Part shown: one piece after another, positions 36,023 to 45,336 of the stretch
Layout: each line of letters starts with the position of its first letter
Position numbering within the stretch: position 1 is the first letter of the stretch
Source of the DNA: an uncultured Alphaproteobacteria bacterium
GTDB taxonomy: Bacteria; Pseudomonadota; Alphaproteobacteria; UBA8366; JADFVY01
Length of the DNA: 48,902 nucleotides
Assembly (NCBI GenBank): GCA_947259105.1
Contig: CAMYKU010000040.1
Span: forward strand, 1 to 48,902
Direction of reading: 5' to 3'
Program-made: the position numbers and the translations under genes
Notes under the pieces: generated by a model
Seen by the model: only the letters and a program-made list of their open reading frames with translations
Told to the model about the DNA's origin: nothing
Database searches by the model: none

Positions 36023-38851
36023 ATGATCCGGGAGAGCGTCAGCAGAAACAAGACTTGGCGGCGGTTGCGACGGCTTTGGTCCTTCGTGGCTGCCGCCGCC
36101 GTATCTGTCCTGTATATGACCGGCGGCCTCGACTCGTTGGAACGGGAACTCGCGGACGTACGGTTCGAGTTGGCCGGCCGCGCGGCGAGCGGCGATCTGG
36201 TGCTGGTCGGGATCGATCCGCGCAGCCTCAAACAGCTCGACAGCTGGCCCTGGCCGAGGAGCTATCATGCCGCGGTCGTCGATCGGCTCCTCGAAGCCGG
36301 CGCGACCCAGATCGCCCTCGATATCGATTTCAGTGCGAGGTCGGCACCGGCTGAGGACGCGGCCCTCGCAGCTGCGCTCTCGCGGGCGCCCGGGCAGATC
36401 ATCCTGCCTGTATTCCGGCAAAGGGCTGCGCTTGGGGGTGGCCAGGCCGAAATCGTCTATACGACGCCGCTGCCGCAGTTCCGGCGCCATGCGCGGGTCG
36501 CGTCCGTCAACACGGTGCCGGACGCGGATGGCTTGATCCGCCGGCATTCGCGGAACGACGACTGGCAGGGAGACCGGGTGGCAACGATGCCCACGGTGCT
36601 GGCCAAATGGAGCACGGCGCCGTCCGACATCTTCCATATCGACTATGGTATCCGGCCGGATTCGATCCCGAGCCTGTCCTTTGTCGATGTCATGGAAGGC
36701 CGGTTCGATGCCGCCACGGTCAAGGGCAAGAACGTCATCGTCGGCGCGTTGGCCGTCGAGCTCGGCGATATTTACGCTGTTCCCGTATATACCGCACTGC
36801 CGGGGCCGGTCGTACAGGCGCTCGCATACGAGTCGCTGGTGCAGGGCCGGTCTCTTCATCGCAGCGCGATATGGTTGGTGCTCGCCGGCACCGCGCTCGT
36901 CGCCTTCGCCCTCGGGCGGCGATTTCAGACGTGGTCCTGGCGCCGCGGTCTCGTCGCCCTCATCGCGGTCTGTCTGGGCTCATTCGTCCTGTCTGTTGCT
37001 GTACAGGCCGTGACGCCCCTCATGCTCGAGGTCATCCCGTGGATGGTTGTGGCCTTGATGCTGTATGGTGTTGCGCTCTTCCGCCGAATCGAACGCCAGG
37101 ACCTTTTGCTCACGCTGCGCGGCAACCGCCTGCGGCACAAAAGCGCCCTGATGCGCAGCGTCGTGGAGAGCAGTTCCGAGGCCATCCTGACCATATCGGC
37201 CGATCTGATGGTCGAGCTCGCCAATCCGGCGGCGGAACGGATGTTCGGCTCCGAATGGGGCGGGCTCGCCGGCACGACGCTGGCTCGGATTTTGCCGTCT
37301 GTAAGGCATGCGGCTGATCTGGAATCCTGGCTTCGAAATGGAGACCGTGCCGTCGAAATAGAGGGAGTCACGCAGGACGGGGCCGCATTCGAGATCGAAG
37401 CCACGATCGACAAGATGTCGCTGGACGGAATGGCCCGCTATGTTCTGGTCGCCCGCGATATCACCGAGCGCAAGGCGCAGCAAAATCTTCTGGAATATCT
37501 GGCGCTGCACGACCCGCTGACGAGCCTGCCCAACCGGACCCTTCTGATGGACCGGCTCGACCACGCCATCGCCTCCTCGATGCGCGGCGGCTCGCGGCTC
37601 GCACTCTTGATACTCGACCTCGACAGGTTCAAGGAAATCAACGATACCCTGGGCCATGCGGTCGGCGATTCGCTGCTGGTCGCGGTCGGCCGAACGCTCG
37701 GCTCTCCGCTGCGCGCATCGGATACGGTGGCGCGTCTGGGCGGCGACGAGTTCGCCATCCTGCTGCCTTCGGTGTCCGGCCTCGAACAGGCCCGCGACGT
37801 CGCGGGGCGGATTGCGGCCGCCACGGGCGAGCCCTTTCCGGTCGAGGATCTGATGCTCGATGTGGGCGTTTCCATCGGGGTTGCGGTCTATCCCGAACAC
37901 GGAGAGACCGCCGCGGACCTGATGCGCAGCGCCGACGTCGCCATGTATATGGCGAAGCGGGACGGCACCACCATCGCGGCCTACGAGGAGGACAGGGACC
38001 ACAACAGCGTGCGCAATCTGTCGATGAGCGGCGAGTTGCGCCAGGCCATGGACGAAGACCAGCTGGTGCTCTTTTTCCAGCCGCAGATCGAAATCGCCAC
38101 CGGCCGGCTGGTCGGCGTCGAAGCCCTGATCCGCTGGGATCATCCCCGCTACGGGCTGGTGCCGCCGATCGAATTCATTACGCTCGCAGAGCAGTCCGGC
38201 CTGATCGGCCCGCTGACCCGCTGGATTCTGCGCACCGCGTTGACACATCTCGGCGACTGGCAGGCCGAGGGCTACGGGATCGGCATGTCGGTGAACCTTT
38301 CGCCGCGGAACCTGCTCGAGGAAGATCTGCCGGAAACAGTGGCGCGGCTGATGGAAAAACGCGCCATCGAACCCGGCTCCCTGACGATGGAAATCACCGA
38401 AGACGCGATCATGACCGATCCTGACGGTGCGCTGCAGGCGATACGGCGCCTCAGGGAATGCGGCGTGCGCATTTCGCTTGACGATTTCGGCACCGGGCAG
38501 TCCTCGCTGGCCTACCTGAAGACCCTTGCCGTCGACGAGCTCAAGATCGACAAATCATTCGTGATGAACATGGCCGACGGAAACAGCGACGCGGTCATCG
38601 TGCGCGCCATGATCGATCTGGCGCACGATCTCGGGTTGACCGTCGTGGCCGAAGGTATCGAGAACGAGTCGCTCCTGCAGTCGCTGCGCGGGCTCGGCTG
38701 CGATTTCGGTCAGGGGTATCATGTCGGCCGGCCGACGCGGCAGGACGCGTTCGATCGCTGGATGCGCGAACGGCTGACCGCGAAGCCCGACGGGAGCGCA
38801 AGTATTCACTCGCTCCCGGCCCCCCGGCGCCGCTCGGTATCCGCGCCGTAG
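36023..38851 (+). CDS. CHASE2-PAS-GGDEF-EAL cyclic-di-GMP enzyme
   Basis: A 942-residue membrane protein. After an N-terminal anchor (about 15-35) comes an extracytoplasmic CHASE2 sensor (about 35-280), three membrane helices (about 285-355), a PAS domain (about 370-480), GGDEF (about 490-650) and EAL (about 670-915). The cyclase motif GGDEF (about 572) is intact and preceded by RASD at the inhibitory-site position. The phosphodiesterase motif reads GVEALIRW, with EITE, DDFGTG, KIDKSF and AEGIE all present, so both activities look possible. The start directly abuts the second FecR gene. CHASE2 next to secreted FecR-like proteins suggests that the FecR proteins supply or modulate its periplasmic input (inference). 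Confidence 0.96.
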   Translation: MIRESVSRNKTWRRLRRLWSFVAAAAVSVLYMTGGLDSLERELADVRFELAGRAASGDLVLVGIDPRSLKQLDSWPWPRSYHAAVVDRLLEAGATQIALDIDFSARSAPAEDAALAAALSRAPGQIILPVFRQRAALGGGQAEIVYTTPLPQFRRHARVASVNTVPDADGLIRRHSRNDDWQGDRVATMPTVLAKWSTAPSDIFHIDYGIRPDSIPSLSFVDVMEGRFDAATVKGKNVIVGALAVELGDIYAVPVYTALPGPVVQALAYESLVQGRSLHRSAIWLVLAGTALVAFALGRRFQTWSWRRGLVALIAVCLGSFVLSVAVQAVTPLMLEVIPWMVVALMLYGVALFRRIERQDLLLTLRGNRLRHKSALMRSVVESSSEAILTISADLMVELANPAAERMFGSEWGGLAGTTLARILPSVRHAADLESWLRNGDRAVEIEGVTQDGAAFEIEATIDKMSLDGMARYVLVARDITERKAQQNLLEYLALHDPLTSLPNRTLLMDRLDHAIASSMRGGSRLALLILDLDRFKEINDTLGHAVGDSLLVAVGRTLGSPLRASDTVARLGGDEFAILLPSVSGLEQARDVAGRIAAATGEPFPVEDLMLDVGVSIGVAVYPEHGETAADLMRSADVAMYMAKRDGTTIAAYEEDRDHNSVRNLSMSGELRQAMDEDQLVLFFQPQIEIATGRLVGVEALIRWDHPRYGLVPPIEFITLAEQSGLIGPLTRWILRTALTHLGDWQAEGYGIGMSVNLSPRNLLEEDLPETVARLMEKRAIEPGSLTMEITEDAIMTDPDGALQAIRRLRECGVRISLDDFGTGQSSLAYLKTLAVDELKIDKSFVMNMADGNSDAVIVRAMIDLAHDLGLTVVAEGIENESLLQSLRGLGCDFGQGYHVGRPTRQDAFDRWMRERLTAKPDGSASIHSLPAPRRRSVSAP

Positions 38852-38880
38852 GGCATTTCAAGATCGCCCGGCACCGGCAC

Positions 38881-38996
38881 CGCGCGACCTCATACTTCGA
38901 GACGCCCCTGCGGGGCTCCTCAGCATGAGGGCACAAACGTTAGAGCCTCATCCTGAGGAGGTTGCGAAGCAACCGTCTCGAAGGGTGAGGTCGCGC
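38881..38996. repeat. CCTCATCCTGAGGAG-type double-hairpin repeat
   Basis: Two related hairpins lie in inverted order: CCTCATACTTCGAGACGCC ... CTCCTCAGCATGAGG and CCTCATCCTGAGGAGGTTGC ... CGTCTCGAAGGGTGAGG. Both are enclosed by CGCGACCTCA (38881-38890) and TGAGGTCGCG (38987-38996). This is a widespread alphaproteobacterial intergenic repeat type. It separates the CHASE2 gene from the convergent RidA gene and may end transcription. Confidence 0.8.
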
Positions 38997-39033
38997 CATT
39001 GGCGCAAGCGGCTCTGGACCGCCGGCGCGCCTG

Positions 39034-39501
39034 TCAGAGAATCTCGATAACCGCGTCGACCTCGACCGATGCGTTCAGCGGCAGGGATGCGACACCGACC
39101 GCAAATCGCGTATGCTCGCCCTTCTTTTCGAAAATCTCGACCATGAGGTCGGACGCGCCGTTGATGACCTGCGGATGTTCGGTGAAGTCGGGCGTGCTGT
39201 TCACGAACCCGCCCAGCTTTACGATCCCGACGATGCGGTCGAGATTTCCGCCGAGCGCCGCCTTGGCCTGGGCCAGGACGTTCAGCGCGCACTGGCGCGC
39301 CGCCATCTGCCCTTCAGGCACAAATAGATCCGCGCCGAGCTTGCCGGCGAACATCAGCTTGCCATTGTTCATCGGCACCTGTCCCGAGACGTACAGCAGG
39401 CTTCCCGCGATCACGCAGGGCACGTAATTTGCGACCGGCGCGGCCGGCTGCGGCAGGGTGATTCCCAGATCCTTTATTGCTCTCTCGACTTCACCAGCCA
39501 T
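39034..39501 (-). CDS. RidA family protein (YjgF-like)
   Basis: RidA proteins hydrolyse reactive enamine and imine intermediates such as 2-aminoacrylate. The 155-residue product belongs to the longer COG0251 branch: LGITLPQPAAPVANYVPCVI, LYVSGQVPMNNGKLMFAGKL, ARQCALNVLAQAKAALGGNL and, in the C-terminal half, ASLPLNASVEVDAVIEIL. In this branch the Arg that binds substrate carboxylates in classical RidA is often replaced, and the C-terminus here has ASLPLNASVE where classical proteins have an Arg-containing motif, so imine deaminase activity is uncertain. The start at ATG 39501 follows GAGGAACGG; a longer frame adds six residues. Confidence 0.9.
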   Translation of the reverse strand: MAGEVERAIKDLGITLPQPAAPVANYVPCVIAGSLLYVSGQVPMNNGKLMFAGKLGADLFVPEGQMAARQCALNVLAQAKAALGGNLDRIVGIVKLGGFVNSTPDFTEHPQVINGASDLMVEIFEKKGEHTRFAVGVASLPLNASVEVDAVIEIL

Positions 39502-39622
39502 GGCCGTTCCTCGCTCCATCAGGGCGTCACGCGAACGCTACGCAAGCCTGCGCTCCCGTATGCGAACAACGCGACAATGCTGCTGCGAATATAACGGGTT
39601 GCGCGGTTCGCGCCACCCAGTA

Positions 39623-39669
39623 ATACCAAGGAGCGTTGATAATGACTCATTATCAACGCTCCTTGGTAT
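39623..39669. repeat. TAATACCAA-family perfect palindrome
   Basis: Arms of 23 nt (39623-39645 and 39647-39669) pair perfectly around one central base; the left arm begins ATACCAAGGAGCGTTGATAA. It shares ATACCAA and GATAATGACTCAT with the left end of the element at 27124, while the stem bases between them differ in both arms, so the pairing is conserved and the sequence is not. Confidence 0.85.
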
Positions 39670-39713
39670 AGTGGCGGGCGCCGCAAAAAGGCAGCCCGCG
39701 GATAGGAGCTGGC

Positions 39714-39750
39714 AAAAAAAAACCGGAGGGCGAACCCTTGCCCTCCGAGT
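39714..39750 (-). terminator. Rho-independent terminator of nrdJ
   Basis: On the minus strand CGGAGGGC and GCCCTCCG pair perfectly over eight bases and are followed by a run of eight or more Ts. It starts about 70 nt after the nrdJ stop. Confidence 0.9.
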
Positions 39751-39816
39751 TTACAGGGAGCATCAAATCACATGGACCTGCGGCCAGGCCGTCCGGTCCG
39801 CGTTCCCTCTATCCGG

Positions 39817-42800
39817 TCACGAACAACCGCTCGTCGACCCGCACGTCACGCATTTCATGCAGGTGCCGTTGCGCACCAGCGTGAAGTTCCCGCATTCGCC
39901 GCAGGCATCGCCCTCATAGCCCTTGGCCCGGGCTTCGAGCAACCGGCCGAGCCTGCCGTCTGTCGTGGTCATGACGGCCTGTTCGACCCCGACGGTTTCG
40001 ATCTCCGTTGCGGCGACCGCCGTGGCCACACCGCCGGCCAACGCCTGCGCCGCCTTGCGGTTGCCGCCGCCGCGATACACCAGAAAGCGCTGCGAGCGCA
40101 TGAAACCGCTGCTGGCGACCTTCTGGATCGCAGCGATCGTCGGATCGTCCGTTTCGGGCAGATCGCCCTCGTCGGCGCCGTTGCCGAGCGCGTCGGGCAG
40201 GACGTCGGCGGGCTCCGCATGCGCGAGGTCGTTGCGCGACAGATAGGAAATCGCCAGCTCGCGGAAGATATAGTCGAGCACCGAGGTCGACATCTTGATC
40301 GCATCGTTCCCTTCGACCATGCCGGACGGCTCGAAGCGCGTGAAGGTGAAGGCCTCGACGAACTCGTCCAGCGGCACCCCGTATTGCAGGCCGATCGAAA
40401 TGGCGATGGCGAAATTGTTCATCAGCGACCGGAAGGCCGCCCCTTCCTTGTGCATATCGATAAAGATTTCGCCGATGGAACCGTCCTCGTACTCGCCGGT
40501 CCGCAGATAGACCTTGTGCCCGCCGACGATCGCCTTCTGGGTATACCCCTTGCGGCGGCCGGGCAGGCGGCGGCGTTCGGCGCGGCGTTCGATGATCCGC
40601 TCGACGATCTTTTCGGCCACCATGGGCGCCGCCGCCGCGGGCGCTTCGGCGGCATCCGCTATGAGGTCCGCCGCCTCGAGATCGTCGCCGGACAGCAACG
40701 CCGCCGACAGCGGCTGGCTGAGCTTCGATCCGTCGCGGTACAGCGCGTTGGCCTTCAGCCCGAGGCTCCAGGACAACATATAGGCGTCCTTGCAGGCCTC
40801 GATCGTGGCGGCGTGCGGCATGTTGACGGTCTTGGATATGGCGCCCGAAATGAAGGGCTGGGCGGCCGCCATCATCCGGATATGGCTGTCGACCGAAAGG
40901 AACCGTTTGCCCGTCCGGCCGCACGGATTGGCGCAGTCGAACACCGGCAGGTGCTCGTCACGCAGATGCGGTGCGCCTTCCAGGGTCATCGCGCCGCAGC
41001 AATAGGCATTGGCGGCCTCGATCTCGTCCCGGGTGAAGCCGAGCGATTCCAGCATGTTGAATCCGACGGCATCGAGATCGGTATCGCGGAAGCCGAGGAC
41101 ATCGGTGCAGAACGCCTCGCCCAGCGCCCATTTGTTGAACGCAAAGGTAATGTCGAAGGCATTGGCCAGTGACGATTCAAGGGCCGAGAACTGCGCCGTC
41201 GTAAAGCCTTTCTCGCCCAGCCGCTGGTAATTGATGCCCGGCGCGTCGCGCAGGGTTCCATGCCCCACCGCGTAGGCGATGATCTCGGCGATCTCGGATT
41301 CGGCGTAGCCGAGGTTGCGCAGCGCCAGGGGCACGGTCCGGTTGATGATGCGGAAGTAGCCCCCGCCGGCCAGTTTCTTGAACTTGACCAGCGCGAAATC
41401 GGGCTCGATGCCGGTGGTATCGCAATCCATCACCAGGCCGATGGTCCCGGTCGGCGCGACGACCGTGGCCTGGGCATTCCGGTAACCGTGCCGCTTGCCG
41501 CGCTCGAACGCCCGCTGCCAGGCTGCCGCCGCGGCGTCGGGGAGGTCGCGCTGCGGGCAGTTCCGGTGGTCCAGCGGCACCGGCTTCACCGAGAGGCCCT
41601 CGTAGCCGTCGGCCGCCCCGGCGGCCGCCTTCCGGTGGTTGCGGATGACCCGCAGCATGGCGTCCGCGTTCTCCGCATAGCCCGGAAAGGCGCCCAGCTC
41701 CTCGGCCATCTCCGCCGATGTCTCGTAGGCGACGCCGGTCATCAGCGCGGTGATCGCACCGCACAGCGCCCGGCCCTCGTCGCTGTCATAGCCCAGGCCG
41801 CTGGCCATCAGAAACGCGCCGATATTGGCGTAGCCCAGCCCCAGCGTCCGATAGCGGTAGCTGCGCCCGGCGATCTCGCGCGACGGGAACTGCGCCATCA
41901 GCACGGCGATCTCCAGCGTGACCGTCCACAACCGCACCGCATGCTCGAAGGCCGCGATATCGAAGGCGCCGTCCGGGCGCCGGAAGGTCATCAGGTTCAG
42001 CGAGGCGAGGTTGCACGCCGTGTCGTCCAGGAACATGTACTCCGAGCACGGGTTGGACGCGTTGATCCGGCCCGAGCCGGGGCAGGTGTGCCATTCGTTG
42101 ATCGTGGTGTCGTACTGAATTCCGGGATCGGCGCAGGCCCAGGCGGCGTTCGCGATATCGTCCCACAGCTGGCGCGCCTTCACGGTCTCCGCGACCGCGC
42201 CGTCGGTGCGCTGGATCAGGTCCCAGTCGCCATCCGACTTCACGGCTTCGACGAACGCGTTGGTCACGCGTACCGAATTGTTCGAATTCTGCCCCGATAC
42301 GGTCAGGTAGGCTTCGGAATCCCAGTCGGTATCGAAGGTCGGGAATTCCATCTCGGTAAAGCCCTGGCGCGCGAATTCGATGACCCGCTGGATATAAGCC
42401 TCGGGCACCGCCGAACGCCGCGCCGCGATCACCGCCTGCTTCAGTTCGGGATTGCGGCGCGCATCGTACCGGTTGGCATCGTCCAGCCCCTTCGAGTCCG
42501 CGGTATGGCAGGCGGCGATCACCTGGTTCAGATGCCGGCCGCACAGCTTCGAGCCGGCGACCAGCGCCGCGACCTTCTGTTCCTCGACGGTCTTCCAGTT
42601 GATGTACTCGACGATGTCCGGGTGGTCGATGTCGACCGTCACCATCTTCGCCGCGCGCCGCGTGGTGCCGCCCGACTTGATGGCGCCGGCGGCGCGGTCG
42701 CCGATCTTCAGGAAGCTCATCAGGCCCGACGACTTGCCGCCGCCCGACAGCGGTTCGTTCTCGCCGCGCAGGCGCGAGAAGTTGCTGCCGGTGCCCGAGC

Positions 42801-43482
42801 CGTATTTGAACAGGCGGGCCTCGCGGGTCCACAGATCCATGATCCCGCCTTCGTTGACCAGATCGTCGCTGACCGACTGGATGAAACACGCGTGCGGCTG
42901 CGGCCGCTCATAGGCCGAGGTCGACGGGGCGACCTCGCCGGTGCGGTGGTCGACGAAGTAGTGGCCCTGTCCCGGCCCGTCGATGCCGTAGGCCCAGTAC
43001 AGCCCGGTGTTGAACCATTGCGGCGAATTGGGAGCGCCCATCTGGGTGGCAAGCATGCGCCGCATTTCGTCGTAATAGGCGCGTGCGTCGCCGTCGCCGT
43101 CGAAATATCCGCCCTTCCAGCCCCAGTAGGTCCAGGTGCCGGCGAGCCGGTCGAACACGGCACGGGCATCGGTTTCGCGCGCGGTGCGCTCGTGCTCGGG
43201 CAACGCGGCCAGCGCCTCGTCGTCGGCCTCCTTGCGCCACAGCCATTGCGGCACGTCGTCCTCGGACACCGGCTTCAGCTTCGCCGGGATTCCCGCCTTG
43301 CGGAAATATTTCTGCGCCAGCACGTCCGCGGCGACCTGGCTCCAGGAGGCCGGCACCTGTATGTTCTCGAGCCGGAACACGAGCGATCCGTCGGGATTGC
43401 GAATTTCACTCACGGCCTCGCGGAATTCGATATCCGCGTAGGGCGATTTTCCGTTCTTGGTGAACCGGCGCTTGATACGCAT
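39817..43482 (-). CDS. nrdJ: Vitamin B12-dependent ribonucleoside-diphosphate reductase (class II)
   Basis: NrdJ reduces ribonucleotides to deoxyribonucleotides using adenosylcobalamin and so works with or without oxygen. The 1221-residue product has [59 protein letters not shown] and [13 protein letters not shown]. It also has the active-site region [20 protein letters not shown] with its Cys, and [20 protein letters not shown]. The C-terminus has a [20 protein letters not shown] zinc-ribbon-like tail with further Cys residues that regenerate the disulfide. I start at [11 protein letters not shown], behind AAGGAGAG; the longest frame adds 15 residues. No other ribonucleotide reductase is in the window, and I see no cobalamin riboswitch upstream. 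Confidence 0.97.
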   Translation of the reverse strand: MRIKRRFTKNGKSPYADIEFREAVSEIRNPDGSLVFRLENIQVPASWSQVAADVLAQKYFRKAGIPAKLKPVSEDDVPQWLWRKEADDEALAALPEHERTARETDARAVFDRLAGTWTYWGWKGGYFDGDGDARAYYDEMRRMLATQMGAPNSPQWFNTGLYWAYGIDGPGQGHYFVDHRTGEVAPSTSAYERPQPHACFIQSVSDDLVNEGGIMDLWTREARLFKYGSGTGSNFSRLRGENEPLSGGGKSSGLMSFLKIGDRAAGAIKSGGTTRRAAKMVTVDIDHPDIVEYINWKTVEEQKVAALVAGSKLCGRHLNQVIAACHTADSKGLDDANRYDARRNPELKQAVIAARRSAVPEAYIQRVIEFARQGFTEMEFPTFDTDWDSEAYLTVSGQNSNNSVRVTNAFVEAVKSDGDWDLIQRTDGAVAETVKARQLWDDIANAAWACADPGIQYDTTINEWHTCPGSGRINASNPCSEYMFLDDTACNLASLNLMTFRRPDGAFDIAAFEHAVRLWTVTLEIAVLMAQFPSREIAGRSYRYRTLGLGYANIGAFLMASGLGYDSDEGRALCGAITALMTGVAYETSAEMAEELGAFPGYAENADAMLRVIRNHRKAAAGAADGYEGLSVKPVPLDHRNCPQRDLPDAAAAAWQRAFERGKRHGYRNAQATVVAPTGTIGLVMDCDTTGIEPDFALVKFKKLAGGGYFRIINRTVPLALRNLGYAESEIAEIIAYAVGHGTLRDAPGINYQRLGEKGFTTAQFSALESSLANAFDITFAFNKWALGEAFCTDVLGFRDTDLDAVGFNMLESLGFTRDEIEAANAYCCGAMTLEGAPHLRDEHLPVFDCANPCGRTGKRFLSVDSHIRMMAAAQPFISGAISKTVNMPHAATIEACKDAYMLSWSLGLKANALYRDGSKLSQPLSAALLSGDDLEAADLIADAAEAPAAAAPMVAEKIVERIIERRAERRRLPGRRKGYTQKAIVGGHKVYLRTGEYEDGSIGEIFIDMHKEGAAFRSLMNNFAIAISIGLQYGVPLDEFVEAFTFTRFEPSGMVEGNDAIKMSTSVLDYIFRELAISYLSRNDLAHAEPADVLPDALGNGADEGDLPETDDPTIAAIQKVASSGFMRSQRFLVYRGGGNRKAAQALAGGVATAVAATEIETVGVEQAVMTTTDGRLGRLLEARAKGYEGDACGECGNFTLVRNGTCMKCVTCGSTSGCS

Positions 43483-43896
43483 GCCGTCAAACTCTCCTTG
43501 TTCTTGCGCGGGCGCTGGACCCCGCAACTGCCTGCTTCAATCGGTTTGGAAAGCCCTTCCGGACCCGGGCAAACCCCCAAATGCGTCGAATTTTTCCAAT
43601 ATTTAGGTTTGTTTGGAGAGACTAATACAAAATGTAGTGGTGGACAATATATATTGTGGCCGTGAACTAGTTTTTACCGAAATGTGGTAATTTTCTTACA
43701 AAACAGGGCCGTGTGCCTTTGCCGGCGGGCAGGGGCGCGAGCGAAACGGATAACGTGCTGGCCCGCGACCCGACGGGCCCCGAACCTGCCCGGCAATAAC
43801 CGCTGCGGCATGGGCGCGCGGGCACTGGACGGGCGGGGCGCAGGGTGGCATAGTCGCGCCGCATTCAGCCCGGCCGTAAAGCAGGAGTTTCAGGGT
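43483..43896. other. Divergent intergenic region, nrdJ / NDUFA12 gene
   Basis: No supported gene lies in these 414 bp; frames reading into NDUFA12 lack coding character. The central part (43590-43690) is AT rich and contains a perfect 14-bp palindrome. It should hold promoters for both divergent genes. Confidence 0.55.
43644..43657. promoter_or_regulatory. Perfect palindrome upstream of nrdJ, NrdR-box-like
   Basis: ACAATATATATTGT is self-complementary. NrdR boxes (ACACWATATATWGTGT) have the same character, but this core is two bases longer than the consensus, so assignment to NrdR is uncertain. A weaker partner, ACTAATACAAAATGTAGT, lies about 15 bp to the left (43621-43638); NrdR sites usually come as pairs. 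Confidence 0.35.
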
Positions 43897-44256
43897 ATGG
43901 CCAATCTGTGGACCCGCATCTTCACCGCCGCCTACGGCAAGGCCGTGGCGACCGACAGCTTCGGAAACCGTTACTATCATGAGCGACGCGAACCGAAGGG
44001 TCGCCGGCGCCGCCGGTGGGTGGTCTACAAGGGCGAGGTGGAGGCCAGCCGCGTGCCGCCGGAATGGCATGCCTGGCTGCACTACACCATCGACGAGCCG
44101 CCGCTCGGGGGCGGCGTGCCGCACGCCGACTGGCAGAAACCGCACGAGCCGAATCCGACCGGCAGCGATGCGGCCTACCGCCCGCCCGGCCATCTGCTGG
44201 CCGGCGGCCGCCGCGACAAGGCGACCGGCGACTACGAGCCGTGGCAGCCGAACTGA
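43897..44256 (+). CDS. NDUFA12-like NADH:ubiquinone oxidoreductase subunit
   Basis: Alphaproteobacterial complex I carries a homologue of the mitochondrial accessory subunit NDUFA12 (B17.2). The 119-residue product has DSFGNRYYHERREPKGRRRR, the segment RWVVYKGEVEASRVPPEWHA, WLHYTIDEPP and the C-terminal DYEPWQPN, all characteristic. ATG at 43897 follows GCAGGAG; the longer frame starts inside the intergenic region. The gene overlaps the following MlaD-like gene by 16 bp. Core complex I genes are elsewhere. Confidence 0.93.
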   Translation: MANLWTRIFTAAYGKAVATDSFGNRYYHERREPKGRRRRRWVVYKGEVEASRVPPEWHAWLHYTIDEPPLGGGVPHADWQKPHEPNPTGSDAAYRPPGHLLAGGRRDKATGDYEPWQPN

Positions 44257-44792
44257 CGACAAAGGCAACCCGCCGCCGGCGTCTGTCCGAGGAGACCCGG
44301 CACACCCTCGTCGGCGCGGCGGTGATGGGGGTGCTGGCGGTGCTGTTCGTGCTGTCGGCGGGGCGCGACAGCGGCGCCATCGGCAGCTATACGGTGACCG
44401 CCCGGTTCCCCAGCGCCGAGGGTGTCTACGCCGATTCCACGGTGCGGCTGGCCGGCGTGCAGGTCGGCCGGGTGACCGGCATGGCGTATGAACCCGCAAC
44501 GCAGCGCACCGTCCTGACGCTGGAGATCGACCCCGGGGTCGAAATGCCGCTGGACAGCATCGCCATCATCACCAGCGAGGGCATGCTGGGCGGGCGATTC
44601 ATCCGCCTCGACCCGGGCGGCAGCATGGATTTGCTGGCCGACGGCGACACCATCGAATACACCCAGGGCTCGATCCAGTTCGAGGAACTGCTGGCCAAGG
44701 TCATCCTCGCGGTCGAACAGAAGCGGCTGGCGCGCCGCGCCGAAGACGGCGACGCCGCCGCGCCCGGGGATCCGCAGGGGGCAGGGCAATGA
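44241..44792 (+). CDS. MlaD/MCE-domain protein (copy 1)
   Basis: MlaD-type proteins carry one MCE domain in the periplasm and help move phospholipids between the membranes. The 183-residue product has a cytoplasmic head, a membrane anchor (TLVGAAVMGVLAVLFVLSA, about residues 23-42) and an MCE domain: SYTVTARFPSAEGVYADSTV, RLAGVQVGRVTGMAYEP and ITSEGMLGGRFIRLDPGGS. It starts at GTG 44241 within the end of the NDUFA12 gene; the longest frame extends much further upstream and is spurious. It overlaps the second MlaD-like gene by four bases. No MlaE, MlaF or MlaB lies nearby. Confidence 0.85.
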   Translation: MAAELTTKATRRRRLSEETRHTLVGAAVMGVLAVLFVLSAGRDSGAIGSYTVTARFPSAEGVYADSTVRLAGVQVGRVTGMAYEPATQRTVLTLEIDPGVEMPLDSIAIITSEGMLGGRFIRLDPGGSMDLLADGDTIEYTQGSIQFEELLAKVILAVEQKRLARRAEDGDAAAPGDPQGAGQ

Positions 44793-45250
44793 AGCGCAAC
44801 GTCATCGAAACCGTGCTCGGCGCCGTGGTGCTGCTGGTCGCCGGGCTGTTCCTCGCCTTCGCCTACAGCACCACCGACATCCGGCCGGTCACCGGCTATA
44901 GCGTGACGGCGCGGTTCAACGCGGTCGACGGGCTGACGGTCGGCAGCGACGTGCGCGTCGGCGGCGTCAAGATCGGCAGCGTCGTCGCGCAGAGCGTCGA
45001 CATGACGGAGTTCCGGGCCGTCGTCCGCATGACCATCCGGCCGGACATCAGGCTGCCGGACGACAGCGTCGCCAGCGTCTCGTCCGAGGGGCTGTTCGGC
45101 GGCAAGTACATCCGCATCGAACCCGGCGCCAGCGCGACCATGCTGGCCGACGACGGCGCGTTCGCCAACACCAGAGACATCGTCTCGCTGGAGGAGATGC
45201 TCGGCAAGGTGATCTTCCTGGTCACCGACGAGCTGGAGAGCGGCCGGTGA
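44789..45250 (+). CDS. mlaD: MlaD/MCE-domain protein (copy 2)
   Basis: A 153-residue MCE-domain protein, shorter and more canonical than its upstream neighbour. It has an N-terminal anchor (VIETVLGAVVLLVAGLFLAF), then GYSVTARFNAVDGLTVGSDV, RVGGVKIGSVVAQSVD, VSSEGLFGGKYIRIEPGAS and the helical C-terminus SLEEMLGKVIFLVTDELE. This is the size and form of the alphaproteobacterial MlaD that usually follows the NDUFA12 gene. The tandem pair could form mixed hexameric rings or serve different routes (inference). Confidence 0.9.
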   Translation: MKRNVIETVLGAVVLLVAGLFLAFAYSTTDIRPVTGYSVTARFNAVDGLTVGSDVRVGGVKIGSVVAQSVDMTEFRAVVRMTIRPDIRLPDDSVASVSSEGLFGGKYIRIEPGASATMLADDGAFANTRDIVSLEEMLGKVIFLVTDELESGR

Positions 45251-45336
45251 GGGCGGCGGCGCGGCACGGCGCCGGGCCTGCCCCGGCAATGCCATATTCC
45301 TGATTTATCAGTGGAATACAGGACCGAACAGAGCGA

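Larger units (their letters stand above)
39502..39816. other. Intergenic region between RidA and nrdJ
   Basis: No gene is visible in these 315 bp. They contain the perfect TAATACCAA-family palindrome (39623-39669) and the nrdJ terminator (39714-39750). Confidence 0.6.

Noticed and set aside
39623..39669. Terminator for the RidA or nrdJ gene
   Set aside because: There is no T-run on either side, it is a member of a dispersed repeat family, and a separate strong nrdJ terminator lies closer at 39714.
41260..43665. 801-residue plus-strand frame opposite nrdJ
   Set aside because: Antisense shadow of a well-conserved ribonucleotide reductase; no signal, motif or start site.
43590..43690. Cobalamin riboswitch upstream of nrdJ
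   Set aside because: The B12-box core and the expected GC-rich helices are not visible; the leader is AT rich.
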